Source of the DNA: Cupriavidus pinatubonensis
GTDB taxonomy: Bacteria > Pseudomonadota > Gammaproteobacteria > Burkholderiales > Burkholderiaceae
Reading direction: 5' to 3'
Assembly: GCF_019602855.1 (NCBI RefSeq)
Contig: NZ_CP080767.1
Coordinates: 3,829,426-3,893,425 of the forward strand
Length of the DNA: 64,000 bases
Below the pieces are notes generated by a model that worked only from the letters and a program-made list of their open reading frames with translations, was not told where the DNA came from and searched no databases. This document shows positions 25,584-34,496 of this stretch, piece after piece. The first letter of the stretch is position 1. Each line of letters opens with the position of its first letter. A program made the position numbers and the translations under genes.

Positions 25584-26552
25584 ATGCGTCGCTCGATTCA
25601 CCGTTTCGCCCACGTCGTCATGGCCTCGGCCGCCGTTGCCGCCACCGTCGCTGCCGCGCCGGCTTTCGCGATGGACACCGTCAAGTTCATGATCGGCGCC
25701 AACCCGGGCGGTGGCTACGACCAGACCGGCCGCGGACTCGGCGCGGCGATGATCGCCTCGGGTGTCACCAAGACCGCTACCTACGATAACAAGGGCGGCG
25801 CGGGCGGCACCATCGGCCTGACCCAGTTCGTCAACACCGACAAGGGCAACCCGAACGCGCTGATGGTCGTCGGCGCGGTGATGGTCGGCGCGATCGAGAC
25901 CAACCATCCGCCCGTCACGCTGAAGAACGCCACGCCGATCGCGCGCCTGTACGCCGATACCATGGTCATCACCGTGCCGGCTAACTCGCCGCTGAAGTCC
26001 ATCAAGGACCTGACCACGCAGCTCAAGGCCAACCCGGGCAGCGTGAGCTGGGGCGGCGGTTCGAAGGGTTCTATCGACCATATCCTGGCCGGCCTGATTG
26101 CCAAGGACATCGGCGTGGATCCGAAGAAGATCAACTATGTGCCGTTCCAAGGCGGTGGCGAGGCCTCGGCTTCGATCCTCGGCGGCCACGTGACGGTCGG
26201 CATTGCCGGGGTGTCGGAATTCCTGCCGTTCATCAAGAGCGGCAAGATGCGTGCGCTGGCGGTGACCTCGAAGGATCGCACCGCCGATATCCCGACGCTC
26301 AAGGAGCAGGGCGTGAACGTCGAGATCTACAACTGGCGCGGCGTCTACGGCGCGCCGGGCACGACGCCCGAGCAGCGCAAGGCCATGGTCGACGCCGTCG
26401 TGAAGGCGACCGAGAGCAAGGCCTGGAAGGAAACGCTGCAGAAGAATGACTGGACGCCGTTCCTGCTGACCGGCGACGAGTTCGGCAAGTTCGTCGACAG
26501 CGAATCGGCCCGCCTGGGCGGCACGCTGCGTGAACTGGGCGTGGCCAAATAA
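25584..26552 (+). CDS. tctC: Tripartite tricarboxylate transporter substrate-binding protein (Bug/TctC)
   Basis: A 322-residue periplasmic receptor with a signal peptide ending APAFA. The Bug fold shows MIGANPGGGYDQTGRGLGAAM near the N-terminus, the DNKGGAGGTIGLTQF loop, and VPFQGGGEASASILGGHVTVGIAG. Bug receptors catch carboxylates (citrate, other di- and tricarboxylates and aromatic acids) for the TctAB permease. The ATG at 25584 follows AAGGAGACC. It is the first gene of tctCBA; the 262-nt gap to tctB carries a strong hairpin. The true substrate cannot be read from sequence. Confidence 0.93.
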   Translation: MRRSIHRFAHVVMASAAVAATVAAAPAFAMDTVKFMIGANPGGGYDQTGRGLGAAMIASGVTKTATYDNKGGAGGTIGLTQFVNTDKGNPNALMVVGAVMVGAIETNHPPVTLKNATPIARLYADTMVITVPANSPLKSIKDLTTQLKANPGSVSWGGGSKGSIDHILAGLIAKDIGVDPKKINYVPFQGGGEASASILGGHVTVGIAGVSEFLPFIKSGKMRALAVTSKDRTADIPTLKEQGVNVEIYNWRGVYGAPGTTPEQRKAMVDAVVKATESKAWKETLQKNDWTPFLLTGDEFGKFVDSESARLGGTLRELGVAK

Positions 26553-26584
26553 GCCGCTCAAGTTCAGGCAACCTCATAGCAGTA

Positions 26585-26608
26585 CGGATCCGCAGCCTTG
26601 CGGATCCG
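26585..26608 (+). promoter_or_regulatory. Perfect hairpin between tctC and tctB
   Basis: CGGATCCGCA (26585-26594) and TGCGGATCCG (26599-26608) form a 10-bp stem with loop GCCT and no U-tract. It follows the tctC stop by 32 nt. It may stabilise the tctC part of the mRNA or act as a partial terminator, giving more receptor than permease. Confidence 0.5.
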
Positions 26609-26814
26609 AGCAGTGCTGAAGCGTTACCTGTCGTGCCTGCCGAAGCCACCGATGTGGAAGGTGGCCGGGAAACGGCACGGGGCCCGGTGTCTGCCACCTG
26701 CGATAGCCAAACCAAAACTACATGTCGCCGGGCCCCGTGACCGCGCGGGAAATCGAACGCCAGCGTCGCGGACGCCAGCCAACCCGGGCTGGCGACAAAG
26801 GCCAAGGAGTCTCC

Positions 26815-27288
26815 ATGAAACCCTCCCATCTCGCCATCGGCATTGCCGTGCTGGCGATCTCGCTGTTCTTCTTCCTCGGCCTGCCGGGCATCTCGGGTGA
26901 AGAGGGCTATGCCGGCCTGTCGCCGCGCTTCATGCCCACGCTCGTGGCCATCGGCCTGGCCGTTTGCGGCGCGCTGCTGACCTGGCAGGGCGTGCGCGGC
27001 GGCTTCCGCAACATGCCTGAAGAAGACGCCGAACTGCCGAGCGCCCCGCACAACTTCAAGGGCTTCCTGTGGGTGGCCGCCGGCCTGGTGCTGAACATGG
27101 CGCTGATCGGCACGCTCGGCTTCGTGCTGTCCTCCACGCTGCTGATGATCTGCGTGGCGCGCGGCTACGGCAGCCGCCGCATCGTGCGCGATGCGCTGAT
27201 CGGCCTATGCATTACGGTGCCGATGTGGGCGCTGTTTGAATTCCTGCTCGGCATCAACCTGCCGCTGCTCCCCATCGCTGGCTTCTGA
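26815..27288 (+). CDS. tctB: Tripartite tricarboxylate transporter small membrane subunit TctB
   Basis: A 157-residue protein with four hydrophobic helices: LAIGIAVLAISLFFFLGLPG, a second near residues 40-58, and two in the C-terminal half ending ALFEFLLGINLPLLP. It forms the membrane complex with TctA. The C-terminal FEFLLGINLPLLP resembles typical TctB ends. The start at 26815 follows AAGGAGTCTCC; an in-frame ATG at 26722 lacks this. It is 27 nt upstream of tctA. Confidence 0.9.
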   Translation: MKPSHLAIGIAVLAISLFFFLGLPGISGEEGYAGLSPRFMPTLVAIGLAVCGALLTWQGVRGGFRNMPEEDAELPSAPHNFKGFLWVAAGLVLNMALIGTLGFVLSSTLLMICVARGYGSRRIVRDALIGLCITVPMWALFEFLLGINLPLLPIAGF

Positions 27289-27315
27289 GCCCGCCTGACC
27301 AGCTAGGAGTCACGA

Positions 27316-28830
27316 ATGGATACCCTGAACCAGCTGATGCACGGCTTCGCCGTGGCCATCACACCGATCAACCTGATGTGGGCCCTGGTGGGCTGCTTTC
27401 TCGGCACCGCCATCGGCGTGCTGCCCGGCATCGGCCCCGCACTGACGGTGGCGATGCTGCTGCCGCTGACCGCCAAGGTCGAACCCACTGCTGCGCTGAT
27501 CATGTTCGCCGGCATCTACTACGGTGCCATGTACGGCGGCTCGACCACGTCGATCCTGATGAACACGCCGGGCGAGTCGTCCACCATGGTCACGGCCATG
27601 GAAGGCAACCTGATGGCGAAGAACGGCCGCGCGGGTCCGGCGCTGGCCACTGCCGCCATTGGCTCGTTCGTAGCCGGCACCATCGCCACCGTGCTGCTGT
27701 CGATGTTCGCGCCGGTGGCGGCGGACGTGGCGCTTGAATTCGGGCCCGGCGAGTACTTCATGATCATGCTGCTCGCGTTCACCACGGTCTCGGCCGTGCT
27801 GGGCTCGTCGTTGCTGCGCGGCATGACGGCGCTGTTCCTGGGGCTCGGCATCGGCCTGATCGGCATGGATTCGCTGTCGGGCCAGACCCGCTACTCGATG
27901 AACGTGCAGGAGCTGTACGACGGTATCGATATCGTAGTTGTCGCCGTGGGCCTGTTCGCGGTCGGCGAGGCGCTGTTCAATGCGTTCTTCCCGCAGCCGG
28001 AAGGCACGTTCAACAAGCTCAGCTCGGTCCACATGAACAAGTCGGACTGGAAGCGCTCGGTCCCGGCGTGGATTCGTGGCACCCTCATCGGCTTCCCGTT
28101 CGGCCTGATCCCGGCCGGTGGCGCTGAAATCCCGACCTTCCTCTCCTACGCCACGGAAAAGAAACTGTCGAACCACAAGGAAGAATTCGGCAAGGTCGGC
28201 GCCATTGAGGGCGTGGCTGGCCCCGAGGCTGCCAACAACGCCGCGGTGACCGCGACGCTGGCCCCCCTGCTGACGCTGGGCATCCCGACCTCGAACACCA
28301 CCGCGATCCTGCTGGCGGCATTTCAGAACTACAACTTGCAGCCTGGCCCGATGCTGTTCCAGACCTCGGGCGACCTGGTGTGGGGCCTGCTGGCGTCGCT
28401 GTATATCGGCAACGTGATGCTGCTGGTGCTGAACCTGCCGGCGATCGGCCTGTGGGTACGCATGCTGCGCGTGCCGACGCCGCTGCTGTACGGCGGCATC
28501 CTGATCTTCGCGGGCCTGGGCGCCTACGGCATCCGCCAGTCGTGGTTCGACCTGCTGCTGCTGTTCGTGGTCGGTTTGCTCGGCATGGTGATGCGTCGCT
28601 TCGACTTCCCGACCGCGCCGGTCATCGTCGGCCTGATCCTGGGGCCGATCGCCGAGAAGCAACTGCGCAACGCGCTGTCGATCGGCCAGGGAGACTGGAG
28701 CCTGTTCGTGAAGCAGCCGATCTCGGCGACGATCCTCGCCATGACCGTGGCCGTGGTGGTGATCCCGCGCCTGCTGCGCTGGCATGCCAACCGCTCGTCG
28801 GCGCACGCCCAGGCGGACAATGCGGCCTGA
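27316..28830 (+). CDS. tctA: Tripartite tricarboxylate transporter large permease TctA
   Basis: A 504-residue permease with about 12 helices. Family motifs are GTAIGVLPGIGPALTVAMLLPLT, the YYGAMYGGSTTSILMNTPGE block, and the mirrored VAGPEAANNAAVTATLAPLLTLGIPTSNTTAILL in the second half. It moves the carboxylate delivered by TctC using an ion gradient. It is preceded by TAGGAGTCACG and follows tctB closely. The next gene, an AbrB-type permease, starts 112 nt later and may share the transcript. Confidence 0.95.
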   Translation: MDTLNQLMHGFAVAITPINLMWALVGCFLGTAIGVLPGIGPALTVAMLLPLTAKVEPTAALIMFAGIYYGAMYGGSTTSILMNTPGESSTMVTAMEGNLMAKNGRAGPALATAAIGSFVAGTIATVLLSMFAPVAADVALEFGPGEYFMIMLLAFTTVSAVLGSSLLRGMTALFLGLGIGLIGMDSLSGQTRYSMNVQELYDGIDIVVVAVGLFAVGEALFNAFFPQPEGTFNKLSSVHMNKSDWKRSVPAWIRGTLIGFPFGLIPAGGAEIPTFLSYATEKKLSNHKEEFGKVGAIEGVAGPEAANNAAVTATLAPLLTLGIPTSNTTAILLAAFQNYNLQPGPMLFQTSGDLVWGLLASLYIGNVMLLVLNLPAIGLWVRMLRVPTPLLYGGILIFAGLGAYGIRQSWFDLLLLFVVGLLGMVMRRFDFPTAPVIVGLILGPIAEKQLRNALSIGQGDWSLFVKQPISATILAMTVAVVVIPRLLRWHANRSSAHAQADNAA

Positions 28831-28942
28831 TGCGTTGTCCACAGTCATGAGATGATCGAAGCCCGGCGCGCGAGCGTCGGGCTTCATGCATTTTGCGTTC
28901 ACAACAACAAAGGCGCCGGCGCCCCTGCCAGGCCGCTGCATC

Positions 28943-30001
28943 ATGAATCTCTCCGCGCACCGCTGGCTGCCGGTCGTGCTGACGCTGCTGCTCGGCCTGG
29001 CTGCTGCCCTGCTCTGTACCGTGCTGCACACGCCGCTGCCGTGGATGATCGGTCCGCTGCTGTCCGTGGCGAGCGCGCGCATGGCCGGCGCCGACCTGCG
29101 CGCGCCGACGCAGGCGCGCAATGCCGGCCAGTGGGTGATCGGCGCATCGCTTGGGTTGTACTTCACGCCGGACGTGGTGGCAAGGTTGCTGGAGTTCCTG
29201 CCCTATATCGTCGCGGGCTCGCTGTTCGCACTCGCACTGGGCGCGGGTGGCGCGGTGCTGCTGCGCCGGACCACGGGCGTGGCGTTCAAGACGGCGTTCT
29301 TCTCCACGGCCATTGGGGGCGCATCGGAGATGGCCAACCTCGCCGAACGTAATGGCGCGCGCATCGACCAGGTTGCCGCGGCGCATTCGCTGCGCGTGCT
29401 GATGGTGGTTGTGACGGTGCCGGCCATCTTCCAGTACGGCGGCATCCATGGGTTGGACCCATATATTCCGGGCCCGCGCACAGTGGACGCCGTGGGGCTG
29501 CTCGCGCTGATCGGTATCACGCTAAGCGTGGCCCTGCTTGTGCGTCGGTTGAACATGCCGAACCCGTTCGTGATTGGCACGCTGATTGCAGCGGCGGTGC
29601 TGACCGCCTCCGGCATCGAACTGTCCGCGATTCCGATGTGGATGAGCCGTGCCGGCCAGCTGCTGATCGGCGTGTCGCTGGGCTCCCGCTTCTCGCGCGA
29701 CTTCCTGCATACCGCGCCGCGTTTCCTGTCGGGCGTGGCGTTGTACACGGTGGTGGCGCTGCTGGTCTCGGCGCTGCTGGGCTGGGCGCTGGCCGCAATC
29801 TCCGGCGCGCATCCGGCTACGGTCATTCTCGGCACCACGCCGGGCGGCATTGCCGAGATGTGCATCACCGCCAAGGTGCTGGAACTCGGCGTGCCGCTGG
29901 TGACCGCCTTCCATGTGATCCGGATGGCCTTCGTGGTGCTGGCCACCGGCCCCCTGTATCATTGGCTCAAATATCGCGTCGCGCCGGAGGAGACGGAGTA
30001 G
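28943..30001 (+). CDS. AbrB-family membrane protein (PF05145)
   Basis: A 352-residue multi-pass protein made of two similar halves, each with about five helices. The first half holds LPWMIGPLLSVASARMAG and the second MPNPFVIGTLIAAAVLTASG. The TTPGGIAEM motif near residue 295 and IGGASEMANLAERNG near residue 130 are the typical repeated AbrB signatures. The family is often misnamed ammonia monooxygenase; its function is unsettled, and E. coli AbrB influences aidB expression. Its steady link to TctCBA operons suggests a role in transport or its control. The start at 28943 is the ATG before the first helix. Confidence 0.85.
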   Translation: MNLSAHRWLPVVLTLLLGLAAALLCTVLHTPLPWMIGPLLSVASARMAGADLRAPTQARNAGQWVIGASLGLYFTPDVVARLLEFLPYIVAGSLFALALGAGGAVLLRRTTGVAFKTAFFSTAIGGASEMANLAERNGARIDQVAAAHSLRVLMVVVTVPAIFQYGGIHGLDPYIPGPRTVDAVGLLALIGITLSVALLVRRLNMPNPFVIGTLIAAAVLTASGIELSAIPMWMSRAGQLLIGVSLGSRFSRDFLHTAPRFLSGVALYTVVALLVSALLGWALAAISGAHPATVILGTTPGGIAEMCITAKVLELGVPLVTAFHVIRMAFVVLATGPLYHWLKYRVAPEETE

Positions 30002-30069
30002 CGGCCAGCCCTGCACGAATCGGGCGGCTACCGGGCGACATCCCGCGGGACAACAAGACCAGGATCGCC

Positions 30070-30495
30070 ATGTCCGAATCCGCCGAATGCCGCCTGACGC
30101 TTGCCGATATCAATGCCACGCTGGAACGCGTACTCGCCCCCTGGGTGCGCCAGCTCGGCTTGCGCGCCGAGGCCGTCGATGACGCCGGCATCACGCTGCG
30201 GCTGCCCTTCCAGGAAATGTTCCGCCATGCGGGCGGCGTCGTGTGCGGCCAGGTGCTGATGTCGGCCGCCGACACGGCGATGATCGTCGCCGTGGCCAGC
30301 GCGCTGGGCGGCTTCCGCCCGATGACCACCGTCACCCTGAACACCAACTTCATGCGCCCCGTGATCGACGGCGACGTGCTGGTGCGCGCCAACGTGCTGC
30401 GCCTCGGCAAGACCGTGGTGTTCGGCGAGATCGAACTGACCGGCACCGACGGCAAGCTCGCCGTGCAGGCCACCACGACCTACGCGCTGCTCTGA
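30070..30495 (+). CDS. PaaI-type hotdog thioesterase
   Basis: A 141-residue single-domain hotdog protein. The active-site region MFRHAGGVVCGQVLMSAADTAM corresponds to the HGG...AD pattern of PaaI thioesterases, which hydrolyse acyl-CoA thioesters. The core strand is TTVTLNTNFMRPVIDGDVLVRANVLRLGKTVVFGEIEL. The start at 30070 is the first ATG with a family-like N-terminus; an in-frame frame extends far upstream through the AbrB gene and is a shadow. It lies 68 nt after AbrB and 36 nt before the patatin gene. The substrate is unknown. Confidence 0.88.
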   Translation: MSESAECRLTLADINATLERVLAPWVRQLGLRAEAVDDAGITLRLPFQEMFRHAGGVVCGQVLMSAADTAMIVAVASALGGFRPMTTVTLNTNFMRPVIDGDVLVRANVLRLGKTVVFGEIELTGTDGKLAVQATTTYALL

Positions 30496-30531
30496 GCGCG
30501 CCAGGCCACATCCCTACACGCAAAGCGCAGC

Positions 30532-31428
30532 ATGAACGCAGGCACCGCCACACCGTTTGACCAGATCGTATTCGCCGGCGGCGGCAATCGCTGCTGGTGG
30601 CAGGCGGGCTGGTGGGACACCGTGGCGCCGGAGCTGCATCTGCGCCCGCGCGTGATCACCGCGATCTCGGCGGGCGCGGCCACGGCTTGCATGGTCTATG
30701 CGCACGACTCGCAACAGACCATGGCGTACTACCGCGAAGTGCTGTCCGCCAACAAGCGCAACGCGTACTGGGGCAACCTGCTGCGCAACGAACGCGTGTT
30801 TCCGCACTACGGCATCTATCGCACGGCGCTGCTGTCGATCTTTGGCGATGGCCGGCTTGAACATCTGCGACAGGCGCCGGAGATCCGCATCGGCGTCGCG
30901 CATATTCCGCGCTGGAGCGGTCCACGCCTGGCAGTGGCGGCGGGACTGCTCGCGTACAACATCGACAAGCACGTGCTCAAGACGCTGCATCCGCGGCTTG
31001 GGCGCAGGCTTGGCTTCCGGCCGGAGTTCGTGCGCGCGCAGGACTGCGGCTCGCCCGAGCAGCTTGCCGACCTGCTGCTGCAGTCGGCTTCCACGCCGCC
31101 GTTCACGCCGGTGCTGCGCCGTGACGGACGTGCCGTGCTCGATGGCGGCCTTGTGGATAACGTGCCCGTGGACGCGCTCGACGCCACGCCGGGCAATGTG
31201 CTGGTGCTGGTCACGCGGCTGTATCCGCGGCCGCGCCGTTTCGTGATGCAAAGCGGCGGCCAGCGCCGCCTTTACGTGCAGCCTTCGCAGCGTGTGCCGA
31301 TCGCGAGCTGGGACTACACCCGGCCCGACGCGATGGCGCACGCGTATGACCTTGGCCGCCGCGACGGGGAAACTTTCCTGCGCGAGTGGCCGTCGATCCT
31401 GAATACGGAACTGCGGTCCGGCGCCTAG
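30532..31428 (+). CDS. Patatin-like phospholipase
   Basis: A 298-residue patatin-family serine hydrolase. The oxyanion loop is AGGGNRCWWQAG (residues 15-26), the nucleophile elbow ITAISAGAA with Ser47, and the catalytic Asp204 in LDGGLVDNVP. The motif around Ser is A-x-S-x-G instead of G-x-S-x-G, a change seen in some bacterial patatins. No signal peptide is seen, so it is cytosolic or delivered by another route. It would cleave acyl chains from membrane lipids or acyl-CoA. It is the third gene of a run with AbrB and the thioesterase. Confidence 0.88.
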   Translation: MNAGTATPFDQIVFAGGGNRCWWQAGWWDTVAPELHLRPRVITAISAGAATACMVYAHDSQQTMAYYREVLSANKRNAYWGNLLRNERVFPHYGIYRTALLSIFGDGRLEHLRQAPEIRIGVAHIPRWSGPRLAVAAGLLAYNIDKHVLKTLHPRLGRRLGFRPEFVRAQDCGSPEQLADLLLQSASTPPFTPVLRRDGRAVLDGGLVDNVPVDALDATPGNVLVLVTRLYPRPRRFVMQSGGQRRLYVQPSQRVPIASWDYTRPDAMAHAYDLGRRDGETFLREWPSILNTELRSGA

Positions 31429-31492
31429 CCTGCGCGGCGGCGCTGGTCCGATCGTTTGTCGATGCGGCCGCGTGCCGCGACAGGAGGCATGG

Positions 31493-32962
31493 ATGAGCAA
31501 GCGCCAGACAACAACCGCCACGTCCGACAACGGACCAAGGCGGGCCCGTCAAGTCAGTGCCGAGCCGGCGATGGAGCGCGTGCCGCGCTCACGCGGCAAG
31601 GGTGGCAAGCCGATGCGTACGCGCAAGGCGGATTTCGTCGTGATCGGCGGCGGCTCGGCCGGCGTTGCCTGCGCGCGGCGCGCTGCGTCGCATGGTGCCA
31701 GCGTCGTGCTGATCGAACGCGATGAAATCGGCGGCACCTGCGTCAACCGCGGCTGCGTGCCGAAGAAGATGCTGTCGTATGGCGCCACGTGGGCTGCCAT
31801 CCTGTCCGGCTGCCTGTCGCACACCGGCGGGCATGAGGACTGGCGCGACGCGATCGTGCGCGTCAATGCGGAAGTGGCGCGACTGAACGTGGTCTACGCA
31901 CAGCGCCTGCTGGAGGCCGGCGTTGACATCCTGCGCGGCGACGCGGTTGTGACGGCGCCCGATGAAGTGCGCGTGGGCGACGAAGTCATCCGCGCCAAGC
32001 GCATCCTGATCGCTACCGGCGCGCGACCGAAGACGCTCGATATTCCCGGCGGCGAACTCGCGAGCAATTCCGACGATGTGTTCACGTGGCAGACCGTTCC
32101 GGGATCGATCGCGGTCATCGGCGGCGGCTATATCGGCGTGGAGCAGGCATCGATCCTGTCGCGCTACGGGGTCAAGGTCGACCTGCTGGTCGCCGGTGAC
32201 AGGCTCCTGCCGCATTTCGATGCGGAAATCGCAGAAGCCCTCGCGGGCGCGTTGGAAACCAAGGGCGTGCGGCTGCACCTCAATGCCAGCGTCAACCTGA
32301 TCAGCCAAGCCAATGGCGCGCTCGAGGTCTGCTATCGCCCCGGCAACAAGCCCGGGCAGACGGAGTCGATACGCGCGCAAGCGGCACTGGTCGCGGTCGG
32401 GCGCGTGTCCAACGTGGACGGGCTTGGCCTCGATGCAATTGGCGTCAAGCTCGGCGACAAGGGCGGCATCAAAGTGGATCGCCAATTCCGCAGTTCGGTG
32501 CGTTCGATCCATGCGATCGGTGATGCGATCGAGGGCCTGCACCTGACGCCGGTTGCCACCTCACAGGGCCGCTGGCTGGCAGACCGGCTGTTCGGCCGGC
32601 GCGGCGAACGCGCGGACTTCGATTTCGTGCCGACCGCGGTGTTCTGCGAACCGGCGATCGGCGCCGTGGGGCTCACGGAAGCGCAGGCCATCGAAGAGGC
32701 CGGCAAGCCCGAGCGCATCCGCACCGTGGTCAAGCGCTTTGTCTCGCTGGAAAACCGCTTTGGTGGCAATGGCATGCAATCGGTGTTCAAGCTCGTGCTC
32801 AATGCGCGTACCGGGCGCGTGCTCGGCGTGCATCTGATGGATAACGCGGCGCCGGAGATCGTGCAGGCCATGGCCGTTGCGCTGCGGCTCGGCGTGAGGG
32901 AATCCCATCTGGAGACGACGCTGCAACTGCATCCGACGGTGGCGGAAGAGCTGTTCGGTTGA
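31493..32962 (+). CDS. gor: Glutathione-reductase-like pyridine nucleotide-disulfide oxidoreductase
   Basis: A 489-residue FAD enzyme. The FAD-binding start is ADFVVIGGGSAGVACARRA. The redox pair is Cys83/Cys88 in GGTCVNRGCVPKK. The second dinucleotide fold is IAVIGGGYIGVEQASIL. The FAD-binding AIGDAIEG and the C-terminal active-site His480 in LHPTVAEELFG are present. This is class I, most like glutathione reductase (Gor), which keeps glutathione reduced with NADPH. The start at 31493 follows AGGAGG; it gives a 40-residue Lys/Arg/Ser-rich N-terminal extension before the fold. An internal ATG at 31613 would give the compact form. Confidence 0.85.
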   Translation: MSKRQTTTATSDNGPRRARQVSAEPAMERVPRSRGKGGKPMRTRKADFVVIGGGSAGVACARRAASHGASVVLIERDEIGGTCVNRGCVPKKMLSYGATWAAILSGCLSHTGGHEDWRDAIVRVNAEVARLNVVYAQRLLEAGVDILRGDAVVTAPDEVRVGDEVIRAKRILIATGARPKTLDIPGGELASNSDDVFTWQTVPGSIAVIGGGYIGVEQASILSRYGVKVDLLVAGDRLLPHFDAEIAEALAGALETKGVRLHLNASVNLISQANGALEVCYRPGNKPGQTESIRAQAALVAVGRVSNVDGLGLDAIGVKLGDKGGIKVDRQFRSSVRSIHAIGDAIEGLHLTPVATSQGRWLADRLFGRRGERADFDFVPTAVFCEPAIGAVGLTEAQAIEEAGKPERIRTVVKRFVSLENRFGGNGMQSVFKLVLNARTGRVLGVHLMDNAAPEIVQAMAVALRLGVRESHLETTLQLHPTVAEELFG

Positions 32963-33001
32963 GAGGAAGGTGAAATCAAGGGGCCGTGACGTCCGCGCGC
33001 G

Positions 33002-34495
33002 TCACAGGTCCTGTTCGCTGACCGGCAGTTGCAGCAACGCCCTGACGCCCCGCCCCTGCGATCCTTCGGTCAGCGTCACCGTGCCGCCGAAGCGCGCCGC
33101 CATCTCGCGCGAGATCGCCAGCCCCAGACCCGAGCCGGGCTCGGTGTTGCCCACGCGCCGGTAGAAGCGCGCGAATACCTTCTCGCGCTCGCCGGCGGGA
33201 ATGCCCGGTCCGTCGTCCTCGACCATCAGGCACGCGGTCTGGTCGACGCGCCGTGCCGACAGCGTGATGCGGCTGCCCTTCGGCGAATACTGGATGGCGT
33301 TGTGGACAAGGTTGGCGAGCGCTTCGCGCAGCAGCGCCGCATCGGCGCGCACGGGCAGCTTGAGCCCTGGCGTCGGCTCCCAGCCGAAGTCCTGCTGCTT
33401 GCCGCGCGCGAGCGGCAGGTAGTCGAGCGCTACCTGCTCGGCCACCGTGACCGCATCAAAGATATCCACAGTATCGGCAGCTGGCGCGGCCGCTTCGCCA
33501 TGGTGTTGGCGTACCCGCGCCAGCGCCAGCAGCTGGTTGGTCAGCCGCGCGGCCTGCTCCAGTTGCGTGACGATGCCGCCGACAGCTTCGCCGGCAGCCT
33601 GGCGAGACGCAGGATCGTCGCCATCCGCGCACAACTGCCGCTGCGCGAATTCCGCCTGCGTCTTGAGGATGGCCAGCGGCGTGCGCAATTGGTGCGCCGC
33701 ATCGGCGATGAATTGCGCCTGCGCCTGCGCCATCGCTTCGGAGCGCGCGACATGCAGGTTCACGGCGTCGACCAGCGGGCTCACTTCGATGGGCACGCGG
33801 TCGAAGGCGAGCGGCGTCAGGTCGTCGGGCGAACGCGCCTCCACATCGTCGCGTACCCGTCCCAGCGGGCGCAGCACGTAGGTGACGCCGCCGACGAGGA
33901 TTGCTGCGCTCAGCACGATCAGCAGCAGGTCGCGCGCGAGCGCGCTGCGCCAGACCGTGCCGATCAGCGCCGTGCGCGGCTCGGCAGATTCGGCGACCTG
34001 GATGATGACGCGCATGCGCGCATCGGGCCGGTACACGGGCCGTGCCATTGCCGCGATGCGTACGGCCTCGCCACGGTAGTCGTCATCGTCGTAGAAGCGC
34101 GGCTGGTTGTTGGCGAGCGAGCCTTTCGGCAGCGGCAGGTCTTCGTAACCGGTGACGGTTTCGACCGTGCCCGCGCGCTCGAGCGAGACGCGATAGTACA
34201 CATGGGTCTGCGCCGCGGTCTCGAACATCTCCATGGCGGCGTCCGGCAACGAGAGCTGGAGGCTTTCGCCAGCCATGCCGATGGCGTTGTCGATCGCCCG
34301 GATCGAGCCATACAGCGAGCGGTCGTACGCGGTGTTGGCGGCATGGCGCAGCGTGCCGTAGGTGAGCCAGGTGTCGATCGCCATCATGGCCGCCAGCGCG
34401 GGCACCAGCAGCAGAAGCAACTGGCGGCGCAGGCTGCCGCGCCGCCACAGCGGGATCGGGCGCCGCGCGCCGTGGCGCAGCTTGCGGAGCCACAT
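33002..34495 (-). CDS. tctE: TctE-type sensor histidine kinase
   Basis: A 497-residue sensor kinase. The N-terminal transmembrane helix QLLLLLVPALAAMMAIDTWL is followed by the periplasmic 2CSK_N domain (YDRSLYGSIRAIDNAIG..., typical of TctE/QseC-like kinases). A second helix follows near residue 185, then HAMP-like linker sequence, the H-box FIADAAHQLRTPLAILKTQ with phospho-acceptor His268, and the ATPase boxes NLVHNAIQYSPKGS, DDGPGIPAGE and GSGLGLAI. It starts 1 nt after the tctD stop, so it is coupled. It is convergent with gor. Relatives sense tricarboxylates and control TctCBA operons. Confidence 0.9.
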   Translation of the reverse strand: MWLRKLRHGARRPIPLWRRGSLRRQLLLLLVPALAAMMAIDTWLTYGTLRHAANTAYDRSLYGSIRAIDNAIGMAGESLQLSLPDAAMEMFETAAQTHVYYRVSLERAGTVETVTGYEDLPLPKGSLANNQPRFYDDDDYRGEAVRIAAMARPVYRPDARMRVIIQVAESAEPRTALIGTVWRSALARDLLLIVLSAAILVGGVTYVLRPLGRVRDDVEARSPDDLTPLAFDRVPIEVSPLVDAVNLHVARSEAMAQAQAQFIADAAHQLRTPLAILKTQAEFAQRQLCADGDDPASRQAAGEAVGGIVTQLEQAARLTNQLLALARVRQHHGEAAAPAADTVDIFDAVTVAEQVALDYLPLARGKQQDFGWEPTPGLKLPVRADAALLREALANLVHNAIQYSPKGSRITLSARRVDQTACLMVEDDGPGIPAGEREKVFARFYRRVGNTEPGSGLGLAISREMAARFGGTVTLTEGSQGRGVRALLQLPVSEQDL

Positions 34496-34496
34496 G

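Noticed and set aside
27310..29166. Minus-strand frame of 618 codons opposite tctA
   Set aside because: Shadow of tctA with a low-complexity product.
33460..33475. TATCCACAG in tctE and a similar one at 58793
   Set aside because: Both lack the first base of the DnaA box and lie inside coding DNA, so they are likely chance matches.
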